The notes under the pieces were generated by a model. The model was not told where the DNA came from, ran no database searches, and was given only the letters and a program-made list of their open reading frames with translations. Position numbers and translations under genes: made by a program. Positions 1 to 6,385 of a stretch of DNA of 9,757 bases are shown here, in pieces. Each line of letters begins with the position of its first letter. The stretch's first letter is position 1. Source of the stretch: Sedimenticola sp. (lineage in GTDB: Bacteria > Pseudomonadota > Gammaproteobacteria > Chromatiales > Chromatiaceae); the NCBI GenBank assembly GCA_027038775.1, contig JALWGP010000212.1, positions 1-9,757 on the forward strand, in the 5' to 3' direction.

Positions 1-234
1 GTGGTAGAGGTGGAGCCGGTCACCGGCGACGAGCCGGCGCTTCACCCGCCGCAGGCGCGCCACCCGGCCGTTTCGTTCCAGCCAGAGGGCGCCGCAGGCC
101 ATGGCCCGCTTGACGCGCCCCCGGCCGAGACCGGTGGCCGACGCCAGCAACGACACCGCATCCGCACCGTCCTCCTCCACCTCCAGGTGGAACTCGCGGC
201 GGGCCGATCGCCCCTCTTCCACGGCCTTCGTCAT
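1..234 (-). CDS. RluA-family RNA pseudouridine synthase, N-terminal fragment
   Basis: The minus strand reads open from an ATG at 234 to the window edge, 78 residues with no stop. The fragment begins MTKAVEEGRSARREFHLEVE. Residues 26-45 (DAVSLLASATGLGRGRVKRA) and 48-77 (GALWLERNGRVARLRRVKRR, then GDRLHLY) resemble the S4-like RNA-binding start of RluA-type pseudouridine synthases, where a basic strand-turn is followed by a GD-LHLYY motif. These enzymes isomerise uridine to pseudouridine in rRNA or tRNA. The catalytic domain, with its Asp in an R-L-D motif, would lie beyond position 1, so the target RNA and subfamily cannot be named. The gene is divergent from yqgE with a 39-base gap. No good Shine-Dalgarno sequence precedes the ATG, so the start is provisional. 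Codon use is GC-rich like the neighbours. Confidence 0.72.
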   Translation of the reverse strand, partial: MTKAVEEGRSARREFHLEVEEDGADAVSLLASATGLGRGRVKRAMACGALWLERNGRVARLRRVKRRLVAGDRLHLYH

Positions 235-235
235 C

Positions 236-266
236 TTGGCGCCCGCCGACGGCTCCCTGCTACAAT
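236..266 (+). promoter_or_regulatory. Candidate extended -10 promoter for yqgE
   Basis: TACAAT at 261-266 differs from the consensus -10 at one base and is preceded by TG at 258-259 with a one-base gap, an extended -10 layout. A weak -35 candidate, TTGGCG at 236-241, lies 19 bases upstream. Transcription would start near 272-274, essentially on the ATG at 274. The element sits in the gap between the divergent RluA-like gene and yqgE. This is a motif reading only; no start site has been measured. Confidence 0.5.
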
Positions 267-273
267 AGCCACC

Positions 274-837
274 ATGAGCGAATCCTCCTGCCTCAAGAAC
301 CACTTTCTCATCGCCCTGCCCAGCCTGCAGGATCCCAACTTTTCGCGCAGTGTAACCTACATCTGCGAGCACACCGACGACGGCGCCATGGGGCTCACCA
401 TCAACCGCCCCTCGCCCCTCGGCCTGGACGACATCCTCCAGCACATGGAGATCGAGCGCACGGAGCAGACCCCAGACGAGCTGCCCGTCTTCATCGGCGG
501 GCCGGTGCAGGAGGACCGGGGCTTCCTGCTCCACTCCCCGCCCACGCGCTGGAAGTCCACCCTGGTGGTCACCGACGAGCTGGCGGTGACCACCTCCCAG
601 GACATCCTCCAGGCCATCGCCCGGGGGGAGGGACCCGAGGAGGTGCTGGTGGCCCTGGGCTACGCCGGCTGGGGGCCGGGACAGCTGGAGCACGAGCTGC
701 AGCAGGACAGCTGGCTGGTGGCCCCGGCCTCGAAGGAGATCCTGTTCCACACCCCGGTGGAGCAGCGCTGGGAGGCGGCCGCCGCCCTTGCCGGCGTGGA
801 CCTGAACCTCATCACCAGCACTGCCGGGCATGCTTGA
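274..837 (+). CDS. yqgE: YqgE/AlgH family protein (DUF179)
   Basis: This 187-residue protein is full length for the YqgE/AlgH family. It opens with the family pattern of a short lead-in, then FLIALPSLQDPNFSRSVTYI (11-30), then CEH-DDGAMGLTINRP (31-46). Later landmarks are PVFIGGPVQEDRGFLLH (71-87) and LGYAGWGPGQLEHEL (128-142). The biochemical role is not settled; the name AlgH comes from a reported link to alginate regulation in Pseudomonas. The frame is open to position 1, but the upstream part has no family similarity and lies opposite the RluA-like gene, so the ATG at 274 is chosen. It has no Shine-Dalgarno sequence and lies 7 bases after a -10-like box. A 189-base gap with a palindromic repeat separates it from ruvX, its usual neighbour. 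It is soluble, with no signal peptide seen. Confidence 0.93.
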   Translation: MSESSCLKNHFLIALPSLQDPNFSRSVTYICEHTDDGAMGLTINRPSPLGLDDILQHMEIERTEQTPDELPVFIGGPVQEDRGFLLHSPPTRWKSTLVVTDELAVTTSQDILQAIARGEGPEEVLVALGYAGWGPGQLEHELQQDSWLVAPASKEILFHTPVEQRWEAAAALAGVDLNLITSTAGHA

Positions 838-891
838 ATCGTGCATATCCGCTCCCCGTCCAACCACAGACACCACCTCGGCCTTGAAGGC

Positions 892-995
892 GGTCTGCCG
901 GGGGTCTGCAGCGGGACGTCCGAGGCCAGGGATGGCCGAGGCCGAACGTACACGGATGTACTCGCAGTGGTCCCGCTGCAGGCCCCCGGCAGGCC
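892..995. repeat. Branched palindromic repeat between yqgE and ruvX
   Basis: Two 26-base arms, 892-917 and 970-995, are inverted copies matching at 24 positions; in plus-strand RNA both mismatches (894 and 905) would be U-G pairs. The 52-base interior holds two smaller hairpins: GGCC at 924-927 with 934-937 around AGGGAT, and GTACA at 948-952 with TGTAC at 957-961 around CGGA. Both inner loops carry a GGA core. The RNA could therefore form a long stem capped by a multi-branch junction. No run of T follows, so it does not look like an intrinsic terminator. The form suggests an interspersed REP-like repeat, but copy number cannot be judged from one window. Confidence 0.75.
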
Positions 996-1026
996 ACCCT
1001 GGCACGACCTTCCGGCTGCCGACGAA

Positions 1027-1443
1027 ATGACCACCGCAACCGAACAGACCCTCCTCGGCTTCGACTACGGCACTCGCAAGATCGGCGTGGCCGTGGGCCA
1101 AGCCCTCACCGGCACCGCCACGCCACTGACTACCCTGCGCCTGGTGAAGAACAAGCCCGACTGGGAGGGCATCGCCCGCCTCGTCGAGGAGTGGCAGCCC
1201 GACGCCCTGGTGGTGGGCCTGCCCTTCGAGATGGACGACTCGCCCGCCGAGGTCCACGACCAGGCGCGCCGTTTCGCCCGCCAGCTCGAAGGCCGCTTCC
1301 ACCTGCCGGTGCACCTGGCCGACGAGCGCCTCACCTCGCGCGAGGCCTGGAGCCGCCTGGGCGGCCGCGCCATGAAGGACCTGGGCAGCATCGACGCCAT
1401 GGCCGCCAAGCTCATCCTGGAAACCTGGTTCAGCCGCCGATGA
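1027..1443 (+). CDS. ruvX: RuvX/YqgF, putative pre-16S rRNA nuclease
   Basis: The 138-residue product has the RNase H-like fold signature of RuvX/YqgF, which is implicated in maturing the 5' end of 16S rRNA. Visible landmarks are GFDYGTRKIGVAVGQ (11-25), WQPDALVVGLPFEMD (56-70), HLADERLTSREA (96-107) and GSIDAMAAKLILE (120-132). The likely metal-binding acids are D13, D99 or E100, and D123. The frame continues upstream to 841, but that part is the palindromic repeat and is unlike the family, and starting at the ATG at 1027 gives the usual length. There is no clear Shine-Dalgarno sequence before it. The stop overlaps the pyrR start by 4 bases (ATGA), so translation is probably coupled. Confidence 0.95.
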   Translation: MTTATEQTLLGFDYGTRKIGVAVGQALTGTATPLTTLRLVKNKPDWEGIARLVEEWQPDALVVGLPFEMDDSPAEVHDQARRFARQLEGRFHLPVHLADERLTSREAWSRLGGRAMKDLGSIDAMAAKLILETWFSRR

Positions 1444-1979
1444 ACGGCCGGATCTTCATGCAGCACGACGCCATCCTGGACCTGGTCCAGGGTATGGCCC
1501 GCCTCACCCGCCACCAGCTCGGACAGCGCGGTATCGAGGATCCCGCCATGATCGGCATCCACACCGGAGGCGTCTGGGTGGCGCGCCAGCTCCAGCCCCT
1601 GCTGGGCATCGACGAACCCCTGGGTGAGCTCGACATCAGCTTCTACCGCGACGACTTCACCCGAATCGGCATGAATCCCCAGGTGAAACCCTCGAAGATC
1701 CCCTTCGAGGTGGAGGAGCGCCACATCATCCTGGTGGACGACGTCATCCAGTCCGGTCGCACCGTGCGCGCCGCCATGAACGAGATCTTCGACTTCGGCC
1801 GCCCCGCCTCCATCCTGCTGGTGACCCTCGTCGAGCGCAGCGGACGCGAGCTCCCCATCCAGCCCGACGTGGCCGGCCTGCAACCGCCCCTGGCCGACGA
1901 CGAGCACATCCGCCTGGAAGGCCCGGACCCGCTCACCCTGCGCATCAGCGGCCGTCCCGGCGCCAGGGAGGAAACATGA
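1440..1979 (+). CDS. pyrR: PyrR, pyrimidine regulator / uracil phosphoribosyltransferase-like
   Basis: The 179-residue product is a PyrR-type phosphoribosyltransferase. The PRPP-binding loop reads [19 protein letters not shown] (95-113), and the substrate region has [12 protein letters not shown] (38-49) and [10 protein letters not shown] (64-73), as in proteobacterial PyrR. Bacillus-type PyrR senses UMP/UTP and binds pyr mRNA to cause attenuation, and many PyrR proteins also make UMP from uracil. In proteobacteria the mode of control is less clear. The ATG at 1440 overlaps the ruvX stop; an alternative in-frame ATG at 1458 would remove six residues, and neither has a strong ribosome site. 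The stop at 1977-1979 overlaps the pyrB ATG. No terminator-antiterminator lies directly upstream because the genes overlap. Confidence 0.93.
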   Translation: MNGRIFMQHDAILDLVQGMARLTRHQLGQRGIEDPAMIGIHTGGVWVARQLQPLLGIDEPLGELDISFYRDDFTRIGMNPQVKPSKIPFEVEERHIILVDDVIQSGRTVRAAMNEIFDFGRPASILLVTLVERSGRELPIQPDVAGLQPPLADDEHIRLEGPDPLTLRISGRPGAREET

Positions 1980-2944
1980 GGGAGAACCTCCAGCTCAACG
2001 AGGCCGGCGAATTGCGCCACCTCCTCTCCATCGAGGGGCTGAAGCGCGAGCACCTCGAACACATCCTCGACATCGCCGAATCCTTCGCCGTGCTGCCGGG
2101 GCGCCAGGTGAAAAAGGTGCCCCTGCTGCGCGGACGGATCGTCACCAATCTCTTCTTCGAGAACAGCACCCGCACCCGCACCACCTTCGAGCTGGCGGCC
2201 AAGCTGCTCTCGGCCGACGTCATCAACTTCAACGTGAGCGTCTCCGCCACCTCCAAGGGTGAGACCCTGCTGGATACCCTGCGCAACCTCGAGGCGATGC
2301 ACAGCGACCTCTTCGTGGTGCGCCACAGCCACTCGGGCGCCGCCCACTTCATCGCCCGCCACGTGGCTCCCGGCGTGAGCGTCATCAACGCCGGCGACGG
2401 CTGGCATGCCCACCCCACCCAGGCACTGCTGGACATGTTCACCATCCGCCGCCACAAGGGCGACTTCACCCCCCTGCGGGTGGCCATCGTCGGCGACATC
2501 CAGCACTCGCGGGTGGCCCGCTCCCAGATCATGGCCCTCAACACCCTGGGGGTCACCGAGGTGCGCATCATCGGCCCCTGCACCCTGCTGCCCGCCGAGG
2601 CGCGCAGCCTGGGGGTACACCTCTACCACGACCTGGAGTCGGGCCTGGAAGAGGTGGACGTGATCATCATGCTGCGCCTGCAGCGCGAGCGCATGGAGGG
2701 GGCGCTGCTGCCCTCGGCCCACGAGTACTTCCAGCTCTACGGCCTCACCGAGGCGCGGCTGAAGCGGGCGAAACCCGACGCCATCGTCATGCATCCCGGC
2801 CCCATCAACCGCGGCGTGGAGATCGCCTCGGAGGTGGCCGACGGTCCCCACTCGGTGATCCTGCAGCAGGTGAGCTACGGCATCGCCGTGCGCATGGCGG
2901 TGATGTCCCTGATCCTGGGCGCGCGCGGAGGCGGGAACGAATGA
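1976..2944 (+). CDS. pyrB: Aspartate carbamoyltransferase catalytic subunit
   Basis: PyrB joins carbamoyl phosphate and aspartate to give carbamoyl aspartate, the first committed step of pyrimidine synthesis. The 322-residue protein shows the carbamoyl-phosphate site [13 protein letters not shown] (60-72), the SATSKGE loop (90-96, likely catalytic K94), [10 protein letters not shown] (146-155), [11 protein letters not shown] (173-183), the aspartate-side LRLQRERM (233-240) and [10 protein letters not shown] (273-282). It is about ten residues longer than the Escherichia coli subunit, with a lead segment [12 protein letters not shown], as in Pseudomonas-type enzymes that assemble with PyrC'. 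The ATG at 1976 follows a strong ribosome site AGGGAGGA (1965-1972) and overlaps the pyrR stop. Its own stop overlaps the pyrC' start. No pyrI regulatory-chain gene is present, which fits the PyrB-PyrC' class. Confidence 0.97.
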   Translation: MRENLQLNEAGELRHLLSIEGLKREHLEHILDIAESFAVLPGRQVKKVPLLRGRIVTNLFFENSTRTRTTFELAAKLLSADVINFNVSVSATSKGETLLDTLRNLEAMHSDLFVVRHSHSGAAHFIARHVAPGVSVINAGDGWHAHPTQALLDMFTIRRHKGDFTPLRVAIVGDIQHSRVARSQIMALNTLGVTEVRIIGPCTLLPAEARSLGVHLYHDLESGLEEVDVIIMLRLQRERMEGALLPSAHEYFQLYGLTEARLKRAKPDAIVMHPGPINRGVEIASEVADGPHSVILQQVSYGIAVRMAVMSLILGARGGGNE

Positions 2945-4236
2945 ACCGGACTCCCAACATCCACGTCCACGGCGGCCGCCTCATCGACCCGGCCAACGGC
3001 ATCGACGAACCGCTGGACCTGTGGCTGGCCAACGGCCGGGTGCTGGCGGTGGGCGAGGCCCCGCCGGGGTTCGAGGCGGAGGTGACCATCGACGCCGGGG
3101 GCCAGGTGGTCTGCCCGGGACTCATCGACCTGGGCGTCTACCTGCGCGAGCCGGGGTTCGAACACAAGGCCACCATCGCCAGCGAGAGCCGCGCCGCCGC
3201 CCGCGGCGGCATCACCACCCTGATCTGCATGCCCCAGACCGAGCCGGTGATCGACACGCCGGCGGTGTGGGAGCTGATCCGCCGCCGCGCCAAGGCCTGC
3301 GGCAACGCCCGGGTGCTGGCCATGGGCGCCCTGACCCAGGATCTCGCCGGCGAGCAGCTGGCCGAGATGGGCGCGCTGCAGGCGGCAGGCTGCGTGGCGG
3401 TGACCAACGGACGCAACCGCCTGGCCAACACCCTGGTGGCGCGCCGCGCCATGGAGTACGCCAGCACCTTCGACCTGCCGGTGGTGCTCTGCAGCGAGGA
3501 CCCCCACCTCAAGGCCAGCGGCGTGGTCCACGAGGGGGCCGTGGCCACCCGCCTGGGGCTGCCCGGCATCCCCTCGGCGGCCGAGACGGTGGCGGTGGCG
3601 CGCGACCTGGCGCTGACCGAGCACACCGGCTGCCGCAGCCACTTCCACACTCTCTCCACCGGCCGCGCTGCGGAGATGATCGCCCAGGCGCGGCGCGCCA
3701 ACCGCCGCATCAGCGCCGACGTGGCGGTGCACCAGCTCTTCCTCATGGAGACCGACGTGGACGGCTTCCGCGCCGAGTGCCGGGTGGACCCGCCCCTGCG
3801 AACCCACTCCGACCGCGAGCGGCTGCGCCAGGCGGTGGCCGAGGGCGAGATCGAGGTGATCTGCTCCGACCACCAGCCCCACGAGGCCGACGCCAAGAGC
3901 GAACCCTTCCCCGCCACCGCACCCGGCATCTCCGGGCTGGAAACCCTGCTGCCGCTCACCCTGAAGCTGGTGGAGGAGGGGGTGCTGGATCTGCCCCGGG
4001 CCATCGCCTGCCTCACCGCAGGCCCCGCCCGGGTGCTGGGGCTGGAGCAGGGCCGGCTGAGCCCCGGTGCCAGCGCCGACCTGTGCATCTTCGATCCCGG
4101 GGCGGTCTGGACCTTCCGCGCCGACGAGATGACCAGCGCCGGTCGCAACACCCCCTTCGACGGCTGGGAGTTCTGCGGCCGGGTCACCCACACCCTCTTC
4201 GAAGGGCGCATCACCTTTAAGCTCGAAAGACCATGA
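2941..4236 (+). CDS. pyrC': Catalytically inactive dihydroorotase-like subunit PyrC' of aspartate transcarbamoylase
   Basis: The 431-residue protein has the dihydroorotase/amidohydrolase fold, but several active-site residues are gone. The family motif PGLID-x-HVHLREPG reads [14 protein letters not shown] (59-72), so the two metal-binding histidines are G65 and Y67. The usual H-C-E-D motif reads C-S-E-D (184-187), and the S-D-D-G region that carries a metal-bridging acid reads T-N-G-R (155-158). Retained are H236 in HTLST and D310 in SDHQPH. This matches the non-catalytic PyrC' known from Pseudomonas, needed to assemble the PyrB dodecamer, and the gene directly follows pyrB with a 4-base overlap and a GGAGG site at 2927-2931. 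A separate active dihydroorotase is expected elsewhere. Naming it simply dihydroorotase would mislead. The inactivity is inferred from residues, not measured. Confidence 0.93.
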   Translation: MNRTPNIHVHGGRLIDPANGIDEPLDLWLANGRVLAVGEAPPGFEAEVTIDAGGQVVCPGLIDLGVYLREPGFEHKATIASESRAAARGGITTLICMPQTEPVIDTPAVWELIRRRAKACGNARVLAMGALTQDLAGEQLAEMGALQAAGCVAVTNGRNRLANTLVARRAMEYASTFDLPVVLCSEDPHLKASGVVHEGAVATRLGLPGIPSAAETVAVARDLALTEHTGCRSHFHTLSTGRAAEMIAQARRANRRISADVAVHQLFLMETDVDGFRAECRVDPPLRTHSDRERLRQAVAEGEIEVICSDHQPHEADAKSEPFPATAPGISGLETLLPLTLKLVEEGVLDLPRAIACLTAGPARVLGLEQGRLSPGASADLCIFDPGAVWTFRADEMTSAGRNTPFDGWEFCGRVTHTLFEGRITFKLERP

Positions 4237-4257
4237 ACAATCTTCATTGCTCAAGAA

Positions 4258-4329
4258 GTAGGATGGGCAAAGGCCACCAGGCCGTGCCCATCGACCTGCG
4301 GCGGGCACGCTGCGCTTTGCCCACCCTAC
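4258..4329. repeat. Branched palindromic repeat between pyrC' and the pyrK-like gene
   Basis: GTAGGATGGGCAAAG at 4258-4272 pairs with CTTTGCCCACCCTAC at 4315-4329, with 14 of 15 positions complementary. The interior holds GGCC at 4272-4275 with 4280-4283 around ACCA, and CGTGCCC at 4283-4289 with GGGCACG at 4303-4309. The small inner stems share an end base, so they may compete or stack. GTAGG-TGGGCAAAG palindromes of this kind are familiar to me from intergenic regions of several proteobacteria, which suggests an interspersed repeat. No T-run follows, so an intrinsic terminator is unlikely, although the stem could stall ribosome-free polymerase or protect the upstream mRNA. Confidence 0.75.
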
Positions 4330-4366
4330 GGAACTTCGAGGGGTGCCTTACCCAGGCTCTACAACC

Positions 4367-5227
4367 ATGAACCATCGCGACACCATTTTTCTGGAAGAGG
4401 CACCCGTGCTAAACCACCGGGCCTGGCCCGGCGACCAGTTCGTGCTGCGGCTGGAGGCGCCGAAGTGTGCCCGCACCGCCCGGCCCGGCCAGTTCGTCCA
4501 CCTCACCGTGGACCCCCTGCTGCCCCTGCGCCGCCCCATTTCCATCATGCTCGCCGCACCGGAAGAGGGCTGGATCGAGCTGCTCTACAAGAAGGTGGGC
4601 CGGGGTACGGCGCTGCTCTCGCAAAAACAGCCGGGAGAGACGCTGAGCCTGCTCGGCCCCATCGGACGCCCCTTTGAGGCGCGGCGCAGGCGTCCCCTCC
4701 TCCTCGGCGGCGGCGTGGGCATGCCACCCATGATCTTCTTCGCCGAGGCGCTGCGCAGGGGCGACTTCGAGCCGCTGGCGATCCTGGGCTCCGAGGTCCC
4801 TTTTCCCTTCGAACCGCAACCTTCCCGCCTGCCGGTGGCGGGCATGCCCGAGGGGGTCACGGCCACGCTGCCGCTGCTCGAAGAGTGGGGGGTGCCCTGC
4901 CGCCTCACCAGCGGCCAGCCCACGGAGGGGGTCCACCGGGGCTACGTCACCGATCTGGCGCGCATCTGGCTGGACTCGCTGGAGGAGAGCGCCCGCGCCG
5001 AGGTGGAACTCTTCGCCTGCGGCCCCCACCCCATGCTGGAGGGGGTGGTGGCGCTGGCGCGGGCGTTCGGCCTGCCGGTGCAGGTGTCGCTGGAGGAGTT
5101 CATGGCCTGCGGCGTGGGCGGCTGCGCCGGCTGCGTGGTGGAGGTGCAGACGGAAAAAGGCCCGGCCATGCAGCGGGTCTGCGTGGACGGGCCGGTGTTC
5201 GACGGCTACCGGGTCTTCAGTCAGTAG
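4367..5227 (+). CDS. PyrK-like FAD/NAD/2Fe-2S electron-transfer subunit
   Basis: The 286-residue protein belongs to the ferredoxin-reductase-like group that includes PyrK, the electron-transfer subunit of class 1B dihydroorotate dehydrogenase. The N-terminal beta-barrel has PGQFVHL (40-46) and the flavin motif LRRPISI (54-60). The NAD half begins LLLGGGVGMPPM (111-122) and has FACGPHPML (216-224). The C-terminal iron-sulfur motif is CGVGGCAGC with a fourth cysteine in RVCVDGPVF, that is C248, C253, C256 and C272, as in PyrK. The ATG at 4367 has AGG at 4354-4356; an in-frame GTG at 4343 would add eight residues. No pyrD is present, so the redox partner is unknown and other uses are possible. 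The gene is separated from pyrC' by 130 bases and a palindrome. Its end overlaps pilU tail to tail. Confidence 0.85.
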   Translation: MNHRDTIFLEEAPVLNHRAWPGDQFVLRLEAPKCARTARPGQFVHLTVDPLLPLRRPISIMLAAPEEGWIELLYKKVGRGTALLSQKQPGETLSLLGPIGRPFEARRRRPLLLGGGVGMPPMIFFAEALRRGDFEPLAILGSEVPFPFEPQPSRLPVAGMPEGVTATLPLLEEWGVPCRLTSGQPTEGVHRGYVTDLARIWLDSLEESARAEVELFACGPHPMLEGVVALARAFGLPVQVSLEEFMACGVGGCAGCVVEVQTEKGPAMQRVCVDGPVFDGYRVFSQ

Positions 5228-6339
5228 TCGTCGATGAGCATGGCGGCGTCCATGTCCCGGGCGCGGGTGCCCGGGGTGTTGTCGCCCAGCTTGATCATCA
5301 GCCGCACCTCGTTGGCCGAATCGGCGTGCTTGAGGGCGTCCTCCTCGGTGATCTCCCCCTCCAGGTAGAGCTCGTAGAGGGCCTGGTCGAAGGTGATCAT
5401 GCCGTGCTCGCGGGAGCGCTTCATCAGATCCTTCAGCTCGTGGATCTCGCCCTTGAGGATCAGGTCCGAGGCCAGCGGCGTGTTGAGCAGCACCTCCACC
5501 GCGGCGCGGCGGCCGTTGCCGTCGGCCCGGGGAACGAGCTGCTGCGCCAGGATCGCCTTGAGGTTGAGAGAGAGGTCCATGAGCACCTGGGTGAGCCGCT
5601 CCTCCGGGAAGAAGTGGAGGATCCGCTCCAGCGCCTGGTTGGCGTTGTTGGCGTGCAGCGTGGAGAGCACCAGGTGGCCGGTCTCGGCAAAGGTAAGAGC
5701 GTGTTCCATCACCTCGCGGGTACGGATCTCGCCGATGAGAATCACGTCCGGCGCCTGGCGCAGGGTGTTCTTCAGCGCCACCTCGTAGGACTCGGTGTCG
5801 ATGCCCACCTCACGCTGGCTGACGATGCACCCTTGATGGTGGTGTAGGTACTCGATGGGGTCCTCGATGGTGATGATGTGGCCGTCACCGTGGCGGTTGC
5901 GATAGCCGAGCATGGCCGCCAGTGAGGTCGATTTACCCGTGCCGGTGGCACCCACGAAGATGATGAGGCCACGCTTGATCATGGCCAGATCCTTGAGGAC
6001 GGGTGGCAGCTTGAGATCTTCGAAATCGGGAATGCGGGTCTCGATGCGCCGCAGCACCATGGCCACGGCGTCCCGCTGCACGTAGGCGCTCACGCGGAAG
6101 CGGCCGATGCCCTCGGCGCTGATTCCGAAGTTGCACTCCTTGGTGTGGCGGAACTCCTCGCGCTGTTCCGGCGACATGAGGGTGTAGGCCAGGTCCCGCG
6201 TCTGTTCCGCGGTGAGTACCGTCTTGGCCACGGGCCGGATGCGGCCGTCCACCTTCATGGAAGGGGGGCGGCCCACGGTGATGAACAGGTCCGAAGCCTT
6301 TTTGTCCGACATCAACCGGAGCAGATCGTTGAACTCCAT
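5221..6339 (-). CDS. pilU: PilU, accessory type IV pilus retraction ATPase
   Basis: The 372-residue protein is a secretion-type hexameric ATPase of the PilT/PilU group that helps PilT retract type IV pili for twitching motility. It shows Walker A GATGTGKST (130-138), the Asp box TIEDPIEY (157-164), Walker B DVILIGEIR (198-206) and the His box GHLVLSTLHANN (221-232). Features that point to PilU are the start MEFNDLLRLM, the segments ECNFGIS and HHHQGCIVSQREVG, and the end HADSANEVRLMIKLG followed by an acidic tail. The frame runs on upstream to 6426, but the ATG at 6339 matches the family and is preceded by AGAGG with a nine-base gap. It follows pilT by 46 bases and is probably co-transcribed with it. 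Its last 7 bases overlap the end of the opposite pyrK-like gene. Confidence 0.96.
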   Translation of the reverse strand: MEFNDLLRLMSDKKASDLFITVGRPPSMKVDGRIRPVAKTVLTAEQTRDLAYTLMSPEQREEFRHTKECNFGISAEGIGRFRVSAYVQRDAVAMVLRRIETRIPDFEDLKLPPVLKDLAMIKRGLIIFVGATGTGKSTSLAAMLGYRNRHGDGHIITIEDPIEYLHHHQGCIVSQREVGIDTESYEVALKNTLRQAPDVILIGEIRTREVMEHALTFAETGHLVLSTLHANNANQALERILHFFPEERLTQVLMDLSLNLKAILAQQLVPRADGNGRRAAVEVLLNTPLASDLILKGEIHELKDLMKRSREHGMITFDQALYELYLEGEITEEDALKHADSANEVRLMIKLGDNTPGTRARDMDAAMLIDDY

Positions 6340-6385
6340 CTCGCTGTACCTCTGACTGTATTCTGTGTGCCGGGCCTGCAGGGGC

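Noticed and set aside
1..273. Long plus-strand open frame upstream of the yqgE ATG
   Set aside because: It is in frame with yqgE but has no YqgE-like sequence and lies opposite a minus-strand frame with good RluA-type similarity. GC-rich DNA often leaves such frames open.
918..943. Resemblance of GTCCGAGGCC to the PyrR-binding loop of Bacillus pyr leaders
   Set aside because: Only the UCC and AGG parts match; the N-G-N-G spacing of the known consensus is missing, and the segment belongs to a palindromic repeat.
2875..4308. Long minus-strand open frame opposite pyrC'
   Set aside because: It is low-complexity Gly/Ala/His/Val-rich, typical of the shadow frame of a GC-rich gene, while the plus strand encodes a clear dihydroorotase-fold protein.
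4258..4329. Intrinsic terminator after pyrC'
   Set aside because: The stem is strong, but neither strand has a T-run next to it, and the branched interior is unlike a simple terminator.
4233..4369. Small open frame of about 43 codons between pyrC' and the pyrK-like gene
   Set aside because: It runs straight through the palindromic repeat, has no ribosome site and no recognisable product.
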